Origin: Aurantimonas sp. 22II-16-19i
Lineage (GTDB): Bacteria; Pseudomonadota; Alphaproteobacteria; Rhizobiales; Rhizobiaceae
DNA: 64,000 bases
Reading direction: 5' to 3'
Assembly (NCBI RefSeq): GCF_002088275.1
Contig: NZ_AQQS01000022.1
Span: 33,919-97,918 of the forward strand
Below, piece by piece: positions 16,304 through 25,519 of this stretch (positions are counted from its first letter, which is position 1; each line of letters starts with the position of its first letter). Position numbers and translations under genes: made by a program. The notes below the pieces were generated by a model. It worked only from the letters and a program-made list of their open reading frames with translations, ran no database searches and was not told where the DNA came from.

Positions 16304-17887
16304 TCACTGATTCACCAGCTCGATATTCCCGATCACCGGCTGTGCCCCCGCTTCCGGATTGTCGGCCGGGACGACATAGTAGCTCAGCGGATCGCTGATG
16401 ACGCCGGACTGGATCTGCCGGGTGATGTCGAAGACGAACCGCACCGGCTTGGCGGCGGCATCGGTGCCGAAGGGCTGGGCATCGAAGAACTGCAGCGAGC
16501 CGACATAGTTGGGGCTGTCGCCCGTCGACGGCTGGCTGCCCGGCTGGCCGGCGAAGACGTTGTAGACCGTGCCCGGCTGGACGTCCGTCCGGATGCCGGA
16601 AAGGACGAGATACTGGCGCTTGTCCGAACTGCGCAGGCTTTCCGAAAAGCTCTGGATCGAGGCGCCGCGCAGCATGGGTGACAGCGTGATCGCCGTCGGC
16701 GCCGCGCCGAGCACCAGCGGCTGGCCGGTCGTCGCCATCGTCTGGGACGGTATCGCGGGCTGCTCGGGCGTCTCGCCGTCGCCGGGCGAGGGGGCTGCGG
16801 CCGGTGGCGGGGTCCCGCCCGCCTGTGCGACCTGCGTGCCGCCGCCGAGGATGTCGTTGACCGCCGCAGCGCCGCTGGTCGCCGTCGATGCCCGCCCGAC
16901 CGAGGCCACGGCCGCCTGCTGGCGCGGCAGGACGTCATAGGCATAGCCGAGCGGCTCGATCGCCGTGACCTGTCCGTTGGTGACCTCCGTCCGATGTCCG
17001 GACGCGTCGGCGAAGACGTGCACCTGCCGGCTCGCCCATTGCGCCCCGGTCGGGTTGCGCCCGCCATTGGCGTTCCATCCGGCCCAGATCCGGTCGATGT
17101 TGCAGTGATGGATCCAGAAGATCGGGTCCTGGGCGGCGAAGGGCACCGAGCCCATGTTCTGCGTGCCGCCGGTGTTGACGTGGATGAAGCCGTGCAACTC
17201 GTTGTCGATGCGCTCGTTGAAGCCCTGCGGCACGCCCTGCGGGCCGCTGTAGTACTGCCGCTCGTCCATCACGTCGAGGGACAGGAGATTGCCGGGCAGC
17301 CCGCCGCGGATGCGGTTCAGCGGCGTGCCCTCGTTGATGCCGGGGTTGCGATTCGCCTGGTAGAGCGCCGAAAACACCGGATCGTCCGGCTGGCGGAATT
17401 CCACCGGGATCGAGGCGTCCTCGGTATAGTTCCAGTAGGGCAGCGTGAAGCTGTCCTCGCTGGTCACCCTGCGGATCGTGTCCTCGAAGAACAGGATGAG
17501 CGCCCTGTGCCAGGGCAGGAAGTTCGGCTCCCAGGTGTTGCTGCCATGGGCCTGGCAGGTGCTCCACACCAGGTTGGCGAGGTCCCGGTCCGGGCTCGGC
17601 TGGCTGCCATAGATCCGGTTGAGCTCGGCGAGCTTGCTGCTCGAGCCGCTGACCGCGTGGGTGTACCACTGGAAGACCCAGGAGGAGGGAGTTCCCGCGC
17701 CGCTCTCCTTCATGATCCTCACCGCCCGGGCATAGGTCTCGAGATTGCGCTTGCCCTCCTGCGTGCGGGCGTCGTGACGCACCCGCAGCGGCTGGGCGCT
17801 GGCGAGCTGCCCGAAGCTTCCCGGCAGCAGCGTCACCACCGTCAGCGATGCCACGACCTTCAGAATTGTGCGTCTCGACATCATCAT
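16304..17887 (-). CDS. Tat-exported tyrosinase / polyphenol oxidase
   Basis: A 527-residue type-3 copper oxidase. The N-terminus MMMSRRTILKVVAS... has a twin-arginine motif (SRRTILK) and a hydrophobic stretch ending near ASAQ, so it is likely exported folded. CuA histidines: WYTHAVSG, CQAHGSN and PWHRALILFFE. CuB histidines: NELHGFIHVNTGG and DPIFWIHHCNIDRIW. After the catalytic core (about residue 345) comes a Pro/Ala-rich linker and then a beta-rich domain (about residues 400-527) resembling the shielding domain of plant polyphenol oxidases. It would oxidise phenols to quinones in the periplasm. GGAGGT lies upstream of the ATG at 17887. It is monocistronic; the substrate is unknown. Confidence 0.9.
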   Translation of the reverse strand: MMMSRRTILKVVASLTVVTLLPGSFGQLASAQPLRVRHDARTQEGKRNLETYARAVRIMKESGAGTPSSWVFQWYTHAVSGSSSKLAELNRIYGSQPSPDRDLANLVWSTCQAHGSNTWEPNFLPWHRALILFFEDTIRRVTSEDSFTLPYWNYTEDASIPVEFRQPDDPVFSALYQANRNPGINEGTPLNRIRGGLPGNLLSLDVMDERQYYSGPQGVPQGFNERIDNELHGFIHVNTGGTQNMGSVPFAAQDPIFWIHHCNIDRIWAGWNANGGRNPTGAQWASRQVHVFADASGHRTEVTNGQVTAIEPLGYAYDVLPRQQAAVASVGRASTATSGAAAVNDILGGGTQVAQAGGTPPPAAAPSPGDGETPEQPAIPSQTMATTGQPLVLGAAPTAITLSPMLRGASIQSFSESLRSSDKRQYLVLSGIRTDVQPGTVYNVFAGQPGSQPSTGDSPNYVGSLQFFDAQPFGTDAAAKPVRFVFDITRQIQSGVISDPLSYYVVPADNPEAGAQPVIGNIELVNQ

Positions 17888-18104
17888 GGGACAGACCTCC
17901 AGCGGGAAGAACGAACGAGCGAGAGCGCAGTCATACGCCGGTTCGACTTCCGGCGCATTACAATGACGTTGCGTCACAGTAATGTTTTCCGGCCGCCCCG
18001 TTCCGTGCCCCCCGTCGCGCGGTTTCCTGGCTGCAGGCGGTCGAGGGCTCGCGGCATATTTTGCCGTCTTGCATTTCGGACCGGATCGGCTAGTTTCGCG
18101 CCCC

Positions 18105-18218
18105 ATGAAGACGACGATGACCCCTTCGGCTTTCGGCCCGCGCGATACTCGCGCCGTCTCGTCGCGCGCCCTGCTTCCGCTTCTTGGCCTCCTTATCGGC
18201 GACCGTCGGACCCGGTGA
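18105..18218 (+). CDS. putative leucine leader peptide upstream of leuA
   Basis: A 37-codon open frame starting ATG 18105 (a second ATG is at 18117). Its last third reads ALLPLLGLLIGDRRTR, with six Leu codons in eight positions (CTG CTT CCG CTT CTT GGC CTC CTT), then a TGA. It lies 264 bp before leuA on the same strand with no other gene between. A Leu-codon cluster just upstream of a Leu biosynthetic gene is the signature of attenuation control; no clear rho-independent hairpin with a T-run was seen, although a GGCGGGC...GCCCGAGCGCC stem followed by TTT (about 18367-18416) is possible. Confidence 0.6.
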   Translation: MKTTMTPSAFGPRDTRAVSSRALLPLLGLLIGDRRTR

Positions 18219-18482
18219 GTCAGGGGCGTCCGGCGGTCGAAGCCGGCGCGGTCTGTTCGGACCGATCCGCATCCGCCCCTCGCACCCTCACCAACTCCGT
18301 TCCTCCACGGAGCCGTTCGTCGATGAAGACGGCGCTGCGGCATCGCCAACACCCCCGATCGACCATCGGCGGGCCCGATGCACAGAGCCGATGAGCCCGA
18401 GCGCCTTTCCTGCCTCCCCACGGTGGCAGGGCGCCCGCCAGCTCCCCGCGCGAACGCTCCGAGCGATCAAGGTTTGAAGCCG
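18219..18482 (+). promoter_or_regulatory. leuA 5' leader region
   Basis: A 264-bp untranslated stretch between the Leu-rich leader frame and leuA. Short self-complementary segments are CGGTC/GACCG (about 18258-18273), CTCCGT/ACGGAG (about 18296-18313) and the imperfect stem near 18367-18416. They could form the alternative structures of an attenuator; pairing was judged by eye only. Confidence 0.4.
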
Positions 18483-20225
18483 ATGTCAGTCAGTCCCGCC
18501 ACCTCATCCGCCGCCGCGCACTCCGGGGAAGAGCCCGCCGCGAGCCCGCGGACCACCATGCCGGACGCGCCGCGCAAGTACCGCCCCTATGGCCAGATCG
18601 ACCTGCCCGATCGCACCTGGCCGTCCAACACCATCACGCAGGCGCCGGTGTGGTGCTCGGTCGATCTCAGGGACGGCAACCAGGCGCTGGTCGATCCCAT
18701 GGGCCAGGACCGCAAGGCCCGCTTCTTCGCGCTGTTGCTGGCGATGAACTTCAAGGAAATCGAGATCGGTTTCCCCTCGGCCTCCCAGACCGATTTCGAC
18801 TTCGCCCGCTGGTGCATCGAGCAGGGCGGGGCGCCCGAGGACGTCTCGCTGCAGGTGCTGGTCCAATGCCGCCCGGAGCTGATCCAGAAAACCTTCGAAT
18901 CCCTGGAGGGCTCGGTCCGACCGATCGTCCACTTCTACAATTCCACCAGCGAGCTGCAGCGCCGCGTCGTGTTCCAGAAGGACCGCGCGGGAATCCGGCA
19001 GATCGCCGTCGATGCGGCGAAGATGATCACCGACATGGCGGCTAAGGCCGGGGGCGGCTACCGCTTCGAATATTCGCCCGAGAGCTTCACCGGCACCGAG
19101 CTCGATTTCGCCGTCGAGATCTGCAACGCGGTCGCCGAGGTCGTGAAGCCGACGCCCGAGAACAGGCTGATCTTCAATCTCCCTGCGACCGTCGAGATGT
19201 CGACGCCCAACGTCCATGCCGACCAGATCGAGTGGATGTGCCGCAACCTCGACAATCGCGACAGCCTGATCGTCTCGCTGCATCCCCACAACGACCGGGG
19301 CACCGCCATCGCCGCGACCGAGCTCGGCCTGATGGCCGGCGCCGACCGCGTCGAGGGCACCCTCTTCGGCAATGGCGAGCGGACCGGCAACGTCGATCTG
19401 GTGACGCTCGCCCTCAACATGTACACGCAGGGGATCGATCCCGGCCTCGACGTCTCCGACATCAACAGGATCAAGGACGTCTACGAATACTGCAACAGGC
19501 TGACGATCCCCGAGCGCCACCCTTACGTCGGCGAACTCGTCTACACCGCCTTCTCCGGCTCCCACCAGGACGCCATCAACAAGGGCATGAAGGCCCGGCG
19601 CGCGGCCAACAGTGAGGTCTGGGAAGTCCCCTATCTGCCGATCGACCCGAAGGACGTCGGCCGCAGCTACGAGGCGATCATCCGCATCAACTCGCAGTCG
19701 GGCAAGGGCGGCATCGCCTACATCCTGCAGGCCGACTACGGGCTCAACCTGCCGCGCAACCTGCAGATCGAGTTCCGCGAGGACATCCAGCGGATCACCG
19801 ACGAGACCGGCGTGGAACTGCCGGCACGGGCGATCTACGACCGCTTCATCGAGCGCTATGTCGAGCAGCCGGCGGGCCGGATCAAGTTCGTCGACCACTT
19901 CACCCGGCCGAACCAGACCGTCAAGGGCGAGCGCATCGTCGAGGCGACGATCCTCGACGACGGTCGGGAAATCACCATCGAGGGCAACGGCACCGGCCCG
20001 ATCGATGGCTTCATCGACGCGCTCAAGCGCCATCTCGGCATCGAGTTTTCGGTCTTCGACTATTCCGAGCACTCGCTCGGCGCCGGCTCGGACGCGCGGG
20101 CGATCTGCTACATGGAGATCGCCCATCCGGGCGGGCGGCTGTTCGGCGCGGCGATCAACAAGAACATCGTCTCGGCCTCCCTCGAGGCGATCGTCTCGGC
20201 GGTCAACCGCATCGTCGCGGCGTGA
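18483..20225 (+). CDS. leuA: 2-isopropylmalate synthase
   Basis: A 580-residue protein that condenses acetyl-CoA with 2-oxoisovalerate, the first committed step of Leu synthesis. It is of the long type found in alphaproteobacteria and yeast: WCSVDLRDGNQALVDPMG near the N-terminus holds the metal-binding and catalytic DLRDGNQ, SLHPHNDRGTA holds the HxH metal ligands, and GNGERTGNVDLVTLALN the substrate loop. The C-terminal allosteric domain (from about residue 440) ends with FGAAINKNIVSASLEA. I chose ATG 18483; a later ATG at 18558 (MPDAPRKYRPYG) is possible because the first 25 residues are unconserved. The upstream Leu-rich leader suggests attenuation by leucyl-tRNA. Confidence 0.93.
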   Translation: MSVSPATSSAAAHSGEEPAASPRTTMPDAPRKYRPYGQIDLPDRTWPSNTITQAPVWCSVDLRDGNQALVDPMGQDRKARFFALLLAMNFKEIEIGFPSASQTDFDFARWCIEQGGAPEDVSLQVLVQCRPELIQKTFESLEGSVRPIVHFYNSTSELQRRVVFQKDRAGIRQIAVDAAKMITDMAAKAGGGYRFEYSPESFTGTELDFAVEICNAVAEVVKPTPENRLIFNLPATVEMSTPNVHADQIEWMCRNLDNRDSLIVSLHPHNDRGTAIAATELGLMAGADRVEGTLFGNGERTGNVDLVTLALNMYTQGIDPGLDVSDINRIKDVYEYCNRLTIPERHPYVGELVYTAFSGSHQDAINKGMKARRAANSEVWEVPYLPIDPKDVGRSYEAIIRINSQSGKGGIAYILQADYGLNLPRNLQIEFREDIQRITDETGVELPARAIYDRFIERYVEQPAGRIKFVDHFTRPNQTVKGERIVEATILDDGREITIEGNGTGPIDGFIDALKRHLGIEFSVFDYSEHSLGAGSDARAICYMEIAHPGGRLFGAAINKNIVSASLEAIVSAVNRIVAA

Positions 20226-20232
20226 GCGGCCG

Positions 20233-21006
20233 GTGATCGAGACGCCGCGCCTCCATGCGCTGGAAACGGGAGGCGGCGACGAGCCGCCTGTCGTCTTCCT
20301 GCACGGCTTCGACGGCAGGGCCGAGGCCTTCGATGCCGTCGCCGCCAGCCTGGCAGGCGAGGGGCGACGCTGCCTCGCCTTCGACCTTCCCGGCCATGGC
20401 CGCTCGGCCGATTATCCGGGCTTCGGCCCGCCCAAGACCGCCGCCCGGGCGGTTCTCGCCGAGCTGCAGCGACGCGGCATCGCGCGGGCCCATCTCGTCG
20501 GCCATTCCATGGGCGGCGCCGTCGGCTGCCTCGCCACCCTGTTCGAACCGGGCCGGGTCGCCTCGCTGACGCTCCTCGCGCCCGGCGGCTTCGGGCCCGA
20601 GATCGGCCTCGATCCCATCCGCGCGGCGATGACGGCCGAGACCGTGGGCGACCTTCGCACAGCGCTCGGCCGGATGACGGCCCCCGGTTTCGCCGTCCCG
20701 CCGGACGCTGCGAGGGGCAACAACTGGCCGGAGGGGCGGGCGGCCATCCGTTCCGTCTTCGACCTCCTGTTCGGTTCCGGCAGCCAGGGCGTCCTGCCGC
20801 TGGCGGCGATCGCCGAAACGGGCAGGCCGATCGAAGTCCTCTGGGGCGAGGCGGACCAGGTGACGCCCGTCGGCCAGAGCGACGACCTGCCGCCGCCCTT
20901 CGCGGTGACCCGGCTTCCCGGCGTCGGCCATATGCTGATGCTCGAGGCGCCCGCAGAGACCTCGGCCGCGGTCCGCCGCGCCGTGGCGAGGGGCGAAGCT
21001 GACTGA
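20233..21006 (+). CDS. alpha/beta hydrolase
   Basis: A 257-residue alpha/beta-hydrolase-fold protein starting with GTG, 7 bp after leuA. The oxyanion region is VFLHGFDGRAEAF, the nucleophile elbow is GHSMGGA (Ser), the acid is in LWGEADQVTP and the catalytic His in GVGHMLMLEAP. The fold and motifs resemble the small hydrolases often called acetoin dehydrogenase E2-like or BioH-like, but nothing in the context defines a substrate. The tight spacing with leuA suggests co-transcription, possibly without a functional link. The start is uncertain because no ATG is available near the conserved N-terminus. Confidence 0.8.
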   Translation: MIETPRLHALETGGGDEPPVVFLHGFDGRAEAFDAVAASLAGEGRRCLAFDLPGHGRSADYPGFGPPKTAARAVLAELQRRGIARAHLVGHSMGGAVGCLATLFEPGRVASLTLLAPGGFGPEIGLDPIRAAMTAETVGDLRTALGRMTAPGFAVPPDAARGNNWPEGRAAIRSVFDLLFGSGSQGVLPLAAIAETGRPIEVLWGEADQVTPVGQSDDLPPPFAVTRLPGVGHMLMLEAPAETSAAVRRAVARGEAD

Positions 21007-21096
21007 GCGGCCGTGACGCGGCGTAACGGCAGTTTCCTTCGGCGGCAAACCCCGGTACGGTAAACATTCGGTAAAGCGGCGCGATTCGAGGCAGGA

Positions 21097-21756
21097 ATGG
21101 GCGAGACCAGGGAAAAGACCGTCCAGCTGACGGGCCAGCTCACGGGAACGAAGCGGCTGGCGGATGCGGTGCGTCAGGCCAAGATCGCCACGGCCCAGCG
21201 CTCCGACGTCGTCGTCGACATCCGCGAGGCGGACCGCGCCCGCCTCGACATCCTGGCGGAAGAACTGCAGCCGATCATCCGCGAGCTCGAGCCCGGCGAC
21301 GACTATTTCGACTTCACCGTCTCCGGCGGCAGCCATCCGCGCCTGTGGATCGATGGCACCGCCAATGTCCTGATGGCGCGCGACCGGCGAACCTACCGGT
21401 TCGTCCGCGAGACCCGGCTCGGTCGGCTGACACTGGCCGAATCCACCGAGCCGCGGGTGATCGCCGACCATGTGACGGATTATGTCGCCGAGCGCATCGT
21501 CGAGCGCGAGAAGGCGTTCGCCGCCGACGACGTCATGCGGCTCGCCGAGACCCACCAGCCGCCCCGCGCCGCCAAGGCGGCGCCCGAGGCGGACGAGCCG
21601 CTCCGCATGAAGGAGCCGGCGTCGCAGGCGCGGCTGGCCCGCTCGCGGGCGAGCGATGTCGCCATCGCGCTGATCTGGCTGATGATCGGCGCCGTCATCG
21701 GCGCCGCCATCCTGCTCGCCATCGCCTCCTATCGCGGCGTGGTCATCCCGGGCTGA
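21097..21756 (+). CDS. conserved-looking tail-anchored protein of unknown function
   Basis: A 219-residue protein. The N-terminal two thirds are soluble and charged (RQAKIATAQRSDVVVDIREADRARLDILAEEL..., then a beta-rich part GDDYFDFTVSGGSHPRLWIDGTANVLM). A Lys/Glu-rich linker follows, then a single C-terminal membrane span (about residues 190-212, ALIWLMIGAVIGAAILLAIA). I recognise no domain. The topology suggests a cytoplasmic domain anchored by a C-terminal span. The gene starts 90 bp after the hydrolase and converges on bchP. Confidence 0.7.
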   Translation: MGETREKTVQLTGQLTGTKRLADAVRQAKIATAQRSDVVVDIREADRARLDILAEELQPIIRELEPGDDYFDFTVSGGSHPRLWIDGTANVLMARDRRTYRFVRETRLGRLTLAESTEPRVIADHVTDYVAERIVEREKAFAADDVMRLAETHQPPRAAKAAPEADEPLRMKEPASQARLARSRASDVAIALIWLMIGAVIGAAILLAIASYRGVVIPG

Positions 21757-21833
21757 CGATTCGTTCCCGGCGCGGTCCCGGCTGACAGGTCTCTCCCGAC
21801 CGGACCGACCACCGATCCTCCGCGTGGATTGCG

Positions 21834-23048
21834 TCAGGGCGAGACCAGCCGGAACAGATGGGCGAGATCCTTGAAGAAGATCCGCATGTGCGCTGCCGGA
21901 TCGCGGCGGCTCAGCTTCTTGTTCATGTAGGATTCCCAGGTCAGGCGCTGCACGTCCTTGTCGCGGCAGATCGAGACGAAGCGCTCCCGCTGCTTGTCGG
22001 AGCGGTACCAGAAGGTCTGCATGATCCCGAGGATCCAGAACACCCGGCCATGCTCGCGCATGAAGGCTTTTCGCGCCGTCGCGAGGGCCTTGACGTTGCC
22101 GGTGGCGAGGAATGCCGTCGCGGCTTCGGCGACCATCACGGCGCTGACCATGGCATAATAGATGCCCTCGCCGGAGGCCGGGGCAACGACGCCCGCGGCA
22201 TCGCCGGCGAGGATCACGTCGCGGCGGTTGTCCCAGCGCTTCAGCGGCTTCATCGGGATCGGCGCGCCCTCCCGGCGCAGCGTCTCGGCGCCGGCGAGCC
22301 CCGCCGCGGCCCGCAGCCGCTCCACCGCCGGGCGCAGGCCGTAGCCCTTGATCGCGCTGCCGGTTCCGATCGAGGCGGTCTCGCCATGGGGGAACACCCA
22401 GCCGTAGAAGTCCGGCGAGATGCGGCCCTGATAGTAGACGTCGCAGCGCACCGGGTCGTAGTCGGCGCCCTCTGCGGCGGGCTTCGCCCGGACGATCTCG
22501 TGATAGGCGAAGACGCAGGGCACCTTGTCGGCGCCCTTGATCGCCTGGCGGCCGACGGCCGAGCGCGCGCCGTCGGCGCCGACGACGAGGCGGGTCGCGA
22601 TCAGCCTCTCTCCGCCGCCCGTTTCATCCGCGCCGCAAGGCTGGTAGCGAACCATGGTCCGCCCGCCGTCGCGCTCGATCGCGGTGAAGCGGCCGGTCAG
22701 GCGCGTCGCCCCGGCCGCCGCCGCCCGCTCGCGCAGCCATTCGTCGAAATGCTCCCGGTCGACCATGCCGACATAGCCGTTGTCGATGGGCATCGGCACG
22801 CGCTTTTGCGACGGCGCGACCATCTGGGCGCTGGCGATGCGGGCGACGAGGAGGTCCGGTGCGATGGCAAAGTCCCGCACCAGGCGCGGCGGGATCGCCC
22901 CGCCGCAGGGCTTGATGCGGCCCGCCCGGTCGATGAGCGCCACCGTGTGGCCGGCCCTCGCCAGATGTTCGGCGGCCGTCGCGCCGGCAGGGCCGCCGCC
23001 GACCACGACCACGTCGAAGAAGGCCATGTCGCGTCTTGCATCCGTCAT
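21834..23048 (-). CDS. bchP: geranylgeranyl diphosphate/bacteriochlorophyll reductase
   Basis: A 404-residue flavin-dependent reductase that hydrogenates the geranylgeranyl tail of bacteriochlorophyll to phytyl. The N-terminal FAD-binding fold has VVVVGGGPAGATAAEHLARAG (about 13-33), followed by RIKPCGGAIP. GADGARSAVGR and ILAGDAAGVVAPASGEGIYYAM are the second and third flavin motifs. The C-terminus (WYRSDKQRERFVSICRDKDVQRLT...) is typical of BchP. The start at 23048 overlaps the stop of the upstream pucC-like gene (ATGA), which supports translational coupling. It is the last gene of the bchG-pucC-bchP arm; expression would follow the PpsR-controlled bchG promoter. Confidence 0.95.
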   Translation of the reverse strand: MTDARRDMAFFDVVVVGGGPAGATAAEHLARAGHTVALIDRAGRIKPCGGAIPPRLVRDFAIAPDLLVARIASAQMVAPSQKRVPMPIDNGYVGMVDREHFDEWLRERAAAAGATRLTGRFTAIERDGGRTMVRYQPCGADETGGGERLIATRLVVGADGARSAVGRQAIKGADKVPCVFAYHEIVRAKPAAEGADYDPVRCDVYYQGRISPDFYGWVFPHGETASIGTGSAIKGYGLRPAVERLRAAAGLAGAETLRREGAPIPMKPLKRWDNRRDVILAGDAAGVVAPASGEGIYYAMVSAVMVAEAATAFLATGNVKALATARKAFMREHGRVFWILGIMQTFWYRSDKQRERFVSICRDKDVQRLTWESYMNKKLSRRDPAAHMRIFFKDLAHLFRLVSP

Positions 23049-24568
23049 GCCGGCACCACGTCGCTGGAGGAGGGCCCCGGCTCTCGCCGCGAGGATGCGG
23101 GCGGCGCCGAAGGCCGGGTCACGGCACGCAGGGCGAGCCGCGCCGAGAGGATGAAGAGCAGCGCCTCGGCGCCGAAGACGAAGGCGTAGGCGCTGCCGCC
23201 CCCGCCGAGGTTCTGGCCGAGGATCTGGCCGGTGAGATCGACCGCCACCGTGCCGAGAAAGCCGCCGAGGCCGAAGGCGATCGCCTGCGAGGCGCCCCAG
23301 ACGCCCATCCGCACGCCCTCGCGTCCCTTGGCGCCCTCGCGGGCAAGGCCCATCATCCGGGCGATGGCGGCGACGGCGAAGACCCCGTTGCAAAGGCCGA
23401 GGGCAAAGACCAGCGGCGTCAGGGCGACGAGTCCCGGCAGGAAGCCCGAGGTCGCAAGGAGGCCCAGCGCCAGGGCCGAGCCGAGACAGCCGGCGACGCA
23501 GAGCCCCGTCAGGATGCCGGGGAGGCGGCGGGCGAGGAGCGGCGCCGCGAGTGCGACCAGCACCATGCCGAGCACCGTGCCGCCATGCTGGGCGCTGGAG
23601 AGGGCGGTGGTCTCGCCGGGCGTCATGGCGAAGACCAGGCCGGCGAAGGGCTCCAGCACCAGGTCCTGGGCGCTGTAGGCCAGCATCGACACGAAAATCA
23701 AGATGGTGAAGCGCCGCGTCTCGGCCTCGGCCCAGATTTCCGCGAGCGCCACCCGGAAGGCCGGCTTCGCCGCCGCCTCGGGCGTCTTCGCCGTGCCGCC
23801 CGAGCCCGAGGTCTCGACGCCGGCGACGGCGAGGAGGCTGACGAGGAAGGCGATGGCGCAGACGGTGGCGGTCACCGCCACCAGCCGGGCGGGCGAATAG
23901 GGATCGAGGAACTGCCCGGCGAGACCGGTCGTCACGGCGAAGCCCGCGATCATCATGATCCAGATCAGCGTCGCCGCCGGGCCGCGGCGATGCGGGGCGA
24001 CTTGGGTGGCGACGAGGGTGAGGAGATTGGTTCCGGCCGCCCCGACCCCCGCCCCGATGAGGACGAAGGCGAGCATTGCGGCCAGGATGCCCGCGGTCGG
24101 CGACGTCGACATCAGCGCCGTCGCCGCCGCGGCCCCGACCGCGCCGAGGCCGAGCACGGCCATGCCGCCGACGATGAAGGGCGTGCGCCGCCTGCCGCCG
24201 TCCGATCCGTGCCCGAAGGCCGGGCGCAGCATCTGCAGGGCGTAGTGGATGGCGACGAGGGCGCCGGGCACGATGGCGGGGAGGGCGAGTTCGACCACCA
24301 TCACCCGGTTCATCGTCGAGGTGGTGAGGACGACCATGGCACCGAGGGCGGTCTGGACGAGGGCGAGCCGGACGATCTGCAGCCAGGTCAGGCCGCCGCC
24401 ACTTGCCGGCACCGCCGGCCGGTCGGAGGTCACCGGCACCGCCGGCCGCTTCGAGGCCTTCAGGAAGACCGGCCCGTCCGGCGCCGCCTGCACCCGCGGG
24501 GCCGAGGTCTCGCGGACGCTCCCGGAGGCGATCCCCGGCGACATCCGGCTGCGGGCGTGCCTGATCAT
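23045..24568 (-). CDS. PucC-family MFS protein, bacteriochlorophyll-linked
   Basis: A 507-residue, 12-span membrane protein of the BCD/PucC subfamily of major facilitators. Characteristic stretches are LTTSTMNRVMVVELALPAIVPGALVAIHY and RPAFGHGSDGGRRRTPFI in the N-terminal half, and LEPFAGLVFAMTPGETTALSS in the second half. The N-terminal 60 residues are long and Pro-rich compared with typical members, so a later start is possible. In many phototrophs a pucC-like gene sits between bchG and bchP exactly as here; it is thought to help pigment delivery or light-harvesting complex assembly. It overlaps bchP by 4 bp and starts 3 bp after bchG ends. Confidence 0.9.
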   Translation of the reverse strand: MIRHARSRMSPGIASGSVRETSAPRVQAAPDGPVFLKASKRPAVPVTSDRPAVPASGGGLTWLQIVRLALVQTALGAMVVLTTSTMNRVMVVELALPAIVPGALVAIHYALQMLRPAFGHGSDGGRRRTPFIVGGMAVLGLGAVGAAAATALMSTSPTAGILAAMLAFVLIGAGVGAAGTNLLTLVATQVAPHRRGPAATLIWIMMIAGFAVTTGLAGQFLDPYSPARLVAVTATVCAIAFLVSLLAVAGVETSGSGGTAKTPEAAAKPAFRVALAEIWAEAETRRFTILIFVSMLAYSAQDLVLEPFAGLVFAMTPGETTALSSAQHGGTVLGMVLVALAAPLLARRLPGILTGLCVAGCLGSALALGLLATSGFLPGLVALTPLVFALGLCNGVFAVAAIARMMGLAREGAKGREGVRMGVWGASQAIAFGLGGFLGTVAVDLTGQILGQNLGGGGSAYAFVFGAEALLFILSARLALRAVTRPSAPPASSRREPGPSSSDVVPA

Positions 24569-24571
24569 GCC

Positions 24572-25489
24572 TCAGCCTCCATTGATGCCGGCGAGCGCGA
24601 AGGCGGCGATCATCATGCCGAGGACATAGAGGCTGGTTCCGGTGGCGTTGTACCACGGCGCCTTGCCGCGCGGATCGGCCATGAACCGGCGCATCAGGAC
24701 GATCTGGAAGCCGATCAGGCCTGCCACCGCGAGCCCGTGCCACGGCGCGCCCCAGGCCGGCAGCAGCAACGCCACCACCGCCTGCGGCATCACCATGACG
24801 GCGCAGGCGATCAGCGCGGCGGGCCGGATCCCGTACTGGACCGGCAGGCTGCGCACGCCGAGGGCGCGGTCGCCCTCGATCGCCTTGAAGTCGTTCAGCG
24901 TCATGATGCCGTGGGCGCCGATGCTGTAGAGATAGGCGACGAAGATGATCCGCGCGTCGGGCAGGCCGCCGGCGACGACCGCCGCCCCGGTGAACCAGGC
25001 CAGCCCCTCATAGGAAAAGGCGACGGCGGCGTTGCCCCACCAGCCGTTGCGCTTGAGGCGCAGCGGCGGCGCGCTGTAGGCCCAGGACAGGACGCAGCCG
25101 AGGGCGGCGGCGATGCCGACCCAGGGCCCGAGGGCGAAGCCGACGGCCAGCGACAGCGCAGTCCAGACGATGGCGAGATAGAGCGCCGAACGGCCCGGCA
25201 TGCGGCCGGACGGGATCGGCCGCTGCGGCTCGTTGATCGCGTCGACATGGCGGTCGCACCAGTCGTTGACCACCTGGCTGGCGCCGCAGAGCAGCGGTCC
25301 GGCCAGGATCACCCCGGCAAGGACGAGCCAGAAGCCGGCCTGGTCGGCCGAACCCGCGGAGCGCGCCGAGATCGCGCCGCAGCCGAAGGCCCACATCGGC
25401 GCAAACCAGGTGATCGGCTTCAGGAGTTCGATCCCGGCCGAAACGCTCGGACGCGCCAGTGACGCGGAATCTGCAATCAATCGGCTCAT
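24572..25489 (-). CDS. bchG: bacteriochlorophyll synthase (geranylgeranyl transferase)
   Basis: A 305-residue polytopic prenyltransferase that esterifies bacteriochlorophyllide a with geranylgeranyl diphosphate. The diagnostic Mg-diphosphate motif is NDWCDRHVDAINEPQRPIPSG (about residues 72-92); the second Asp-rich region is TLNDFKAIEGDRALGVRSLP. It starts the leftward bchG-pucC-bchP operon. The ATG at 25489 gives the usual N-terminus; the SD is poor. A perfect TGT-N12-ACA palindrome lies 31-48 bp upstream and contains TTGACA on this strand. Confidence 0.95.
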   Translation of the reverse strand: MSRLIADSASLARPSVSAGIELLKPITWFAPMWAFGCGAISARSAGSADQAGFWLVLAGVILAGPLLCGASQVVNDWCDRHVDAINEPQRPIPSGRMPGRSALYLAIVWTALSLAVGFALGPWVGIAAALGCVLSWAYSAPPLRLKRNGWWGNAAVAFSYEGLAWFTGAAVVAGGLPDARIIFVAYLYSIGAHGIMTLNDFKAIEGDRALGVRSLPVQYGIRPAALIACAVMVMPQAVVALLLPAWGAPWHGLAVAGLIGFQIVLMRRFMADPRGKAPWYNATGTSLYVLGMMIAAFALAGINGG

Positions 25490-25519
25490 GCCCGGAAGGC
25501 TATGCGGCAGGCCGGAAAG

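Noticed and set aside
16994..18394. 466-codon plus-strand frame opposite tyrosinase
   Set aside because: It is a shadow of the tyrosinase codons; copper-site motifs are in the minus frame.
23036..25462. 808-codon plus-strand frame over pucC and bchG
   Set aside because: Low-complexity, Gly/Asp/Arg-rich and antisense to two intact membrane protein genes.
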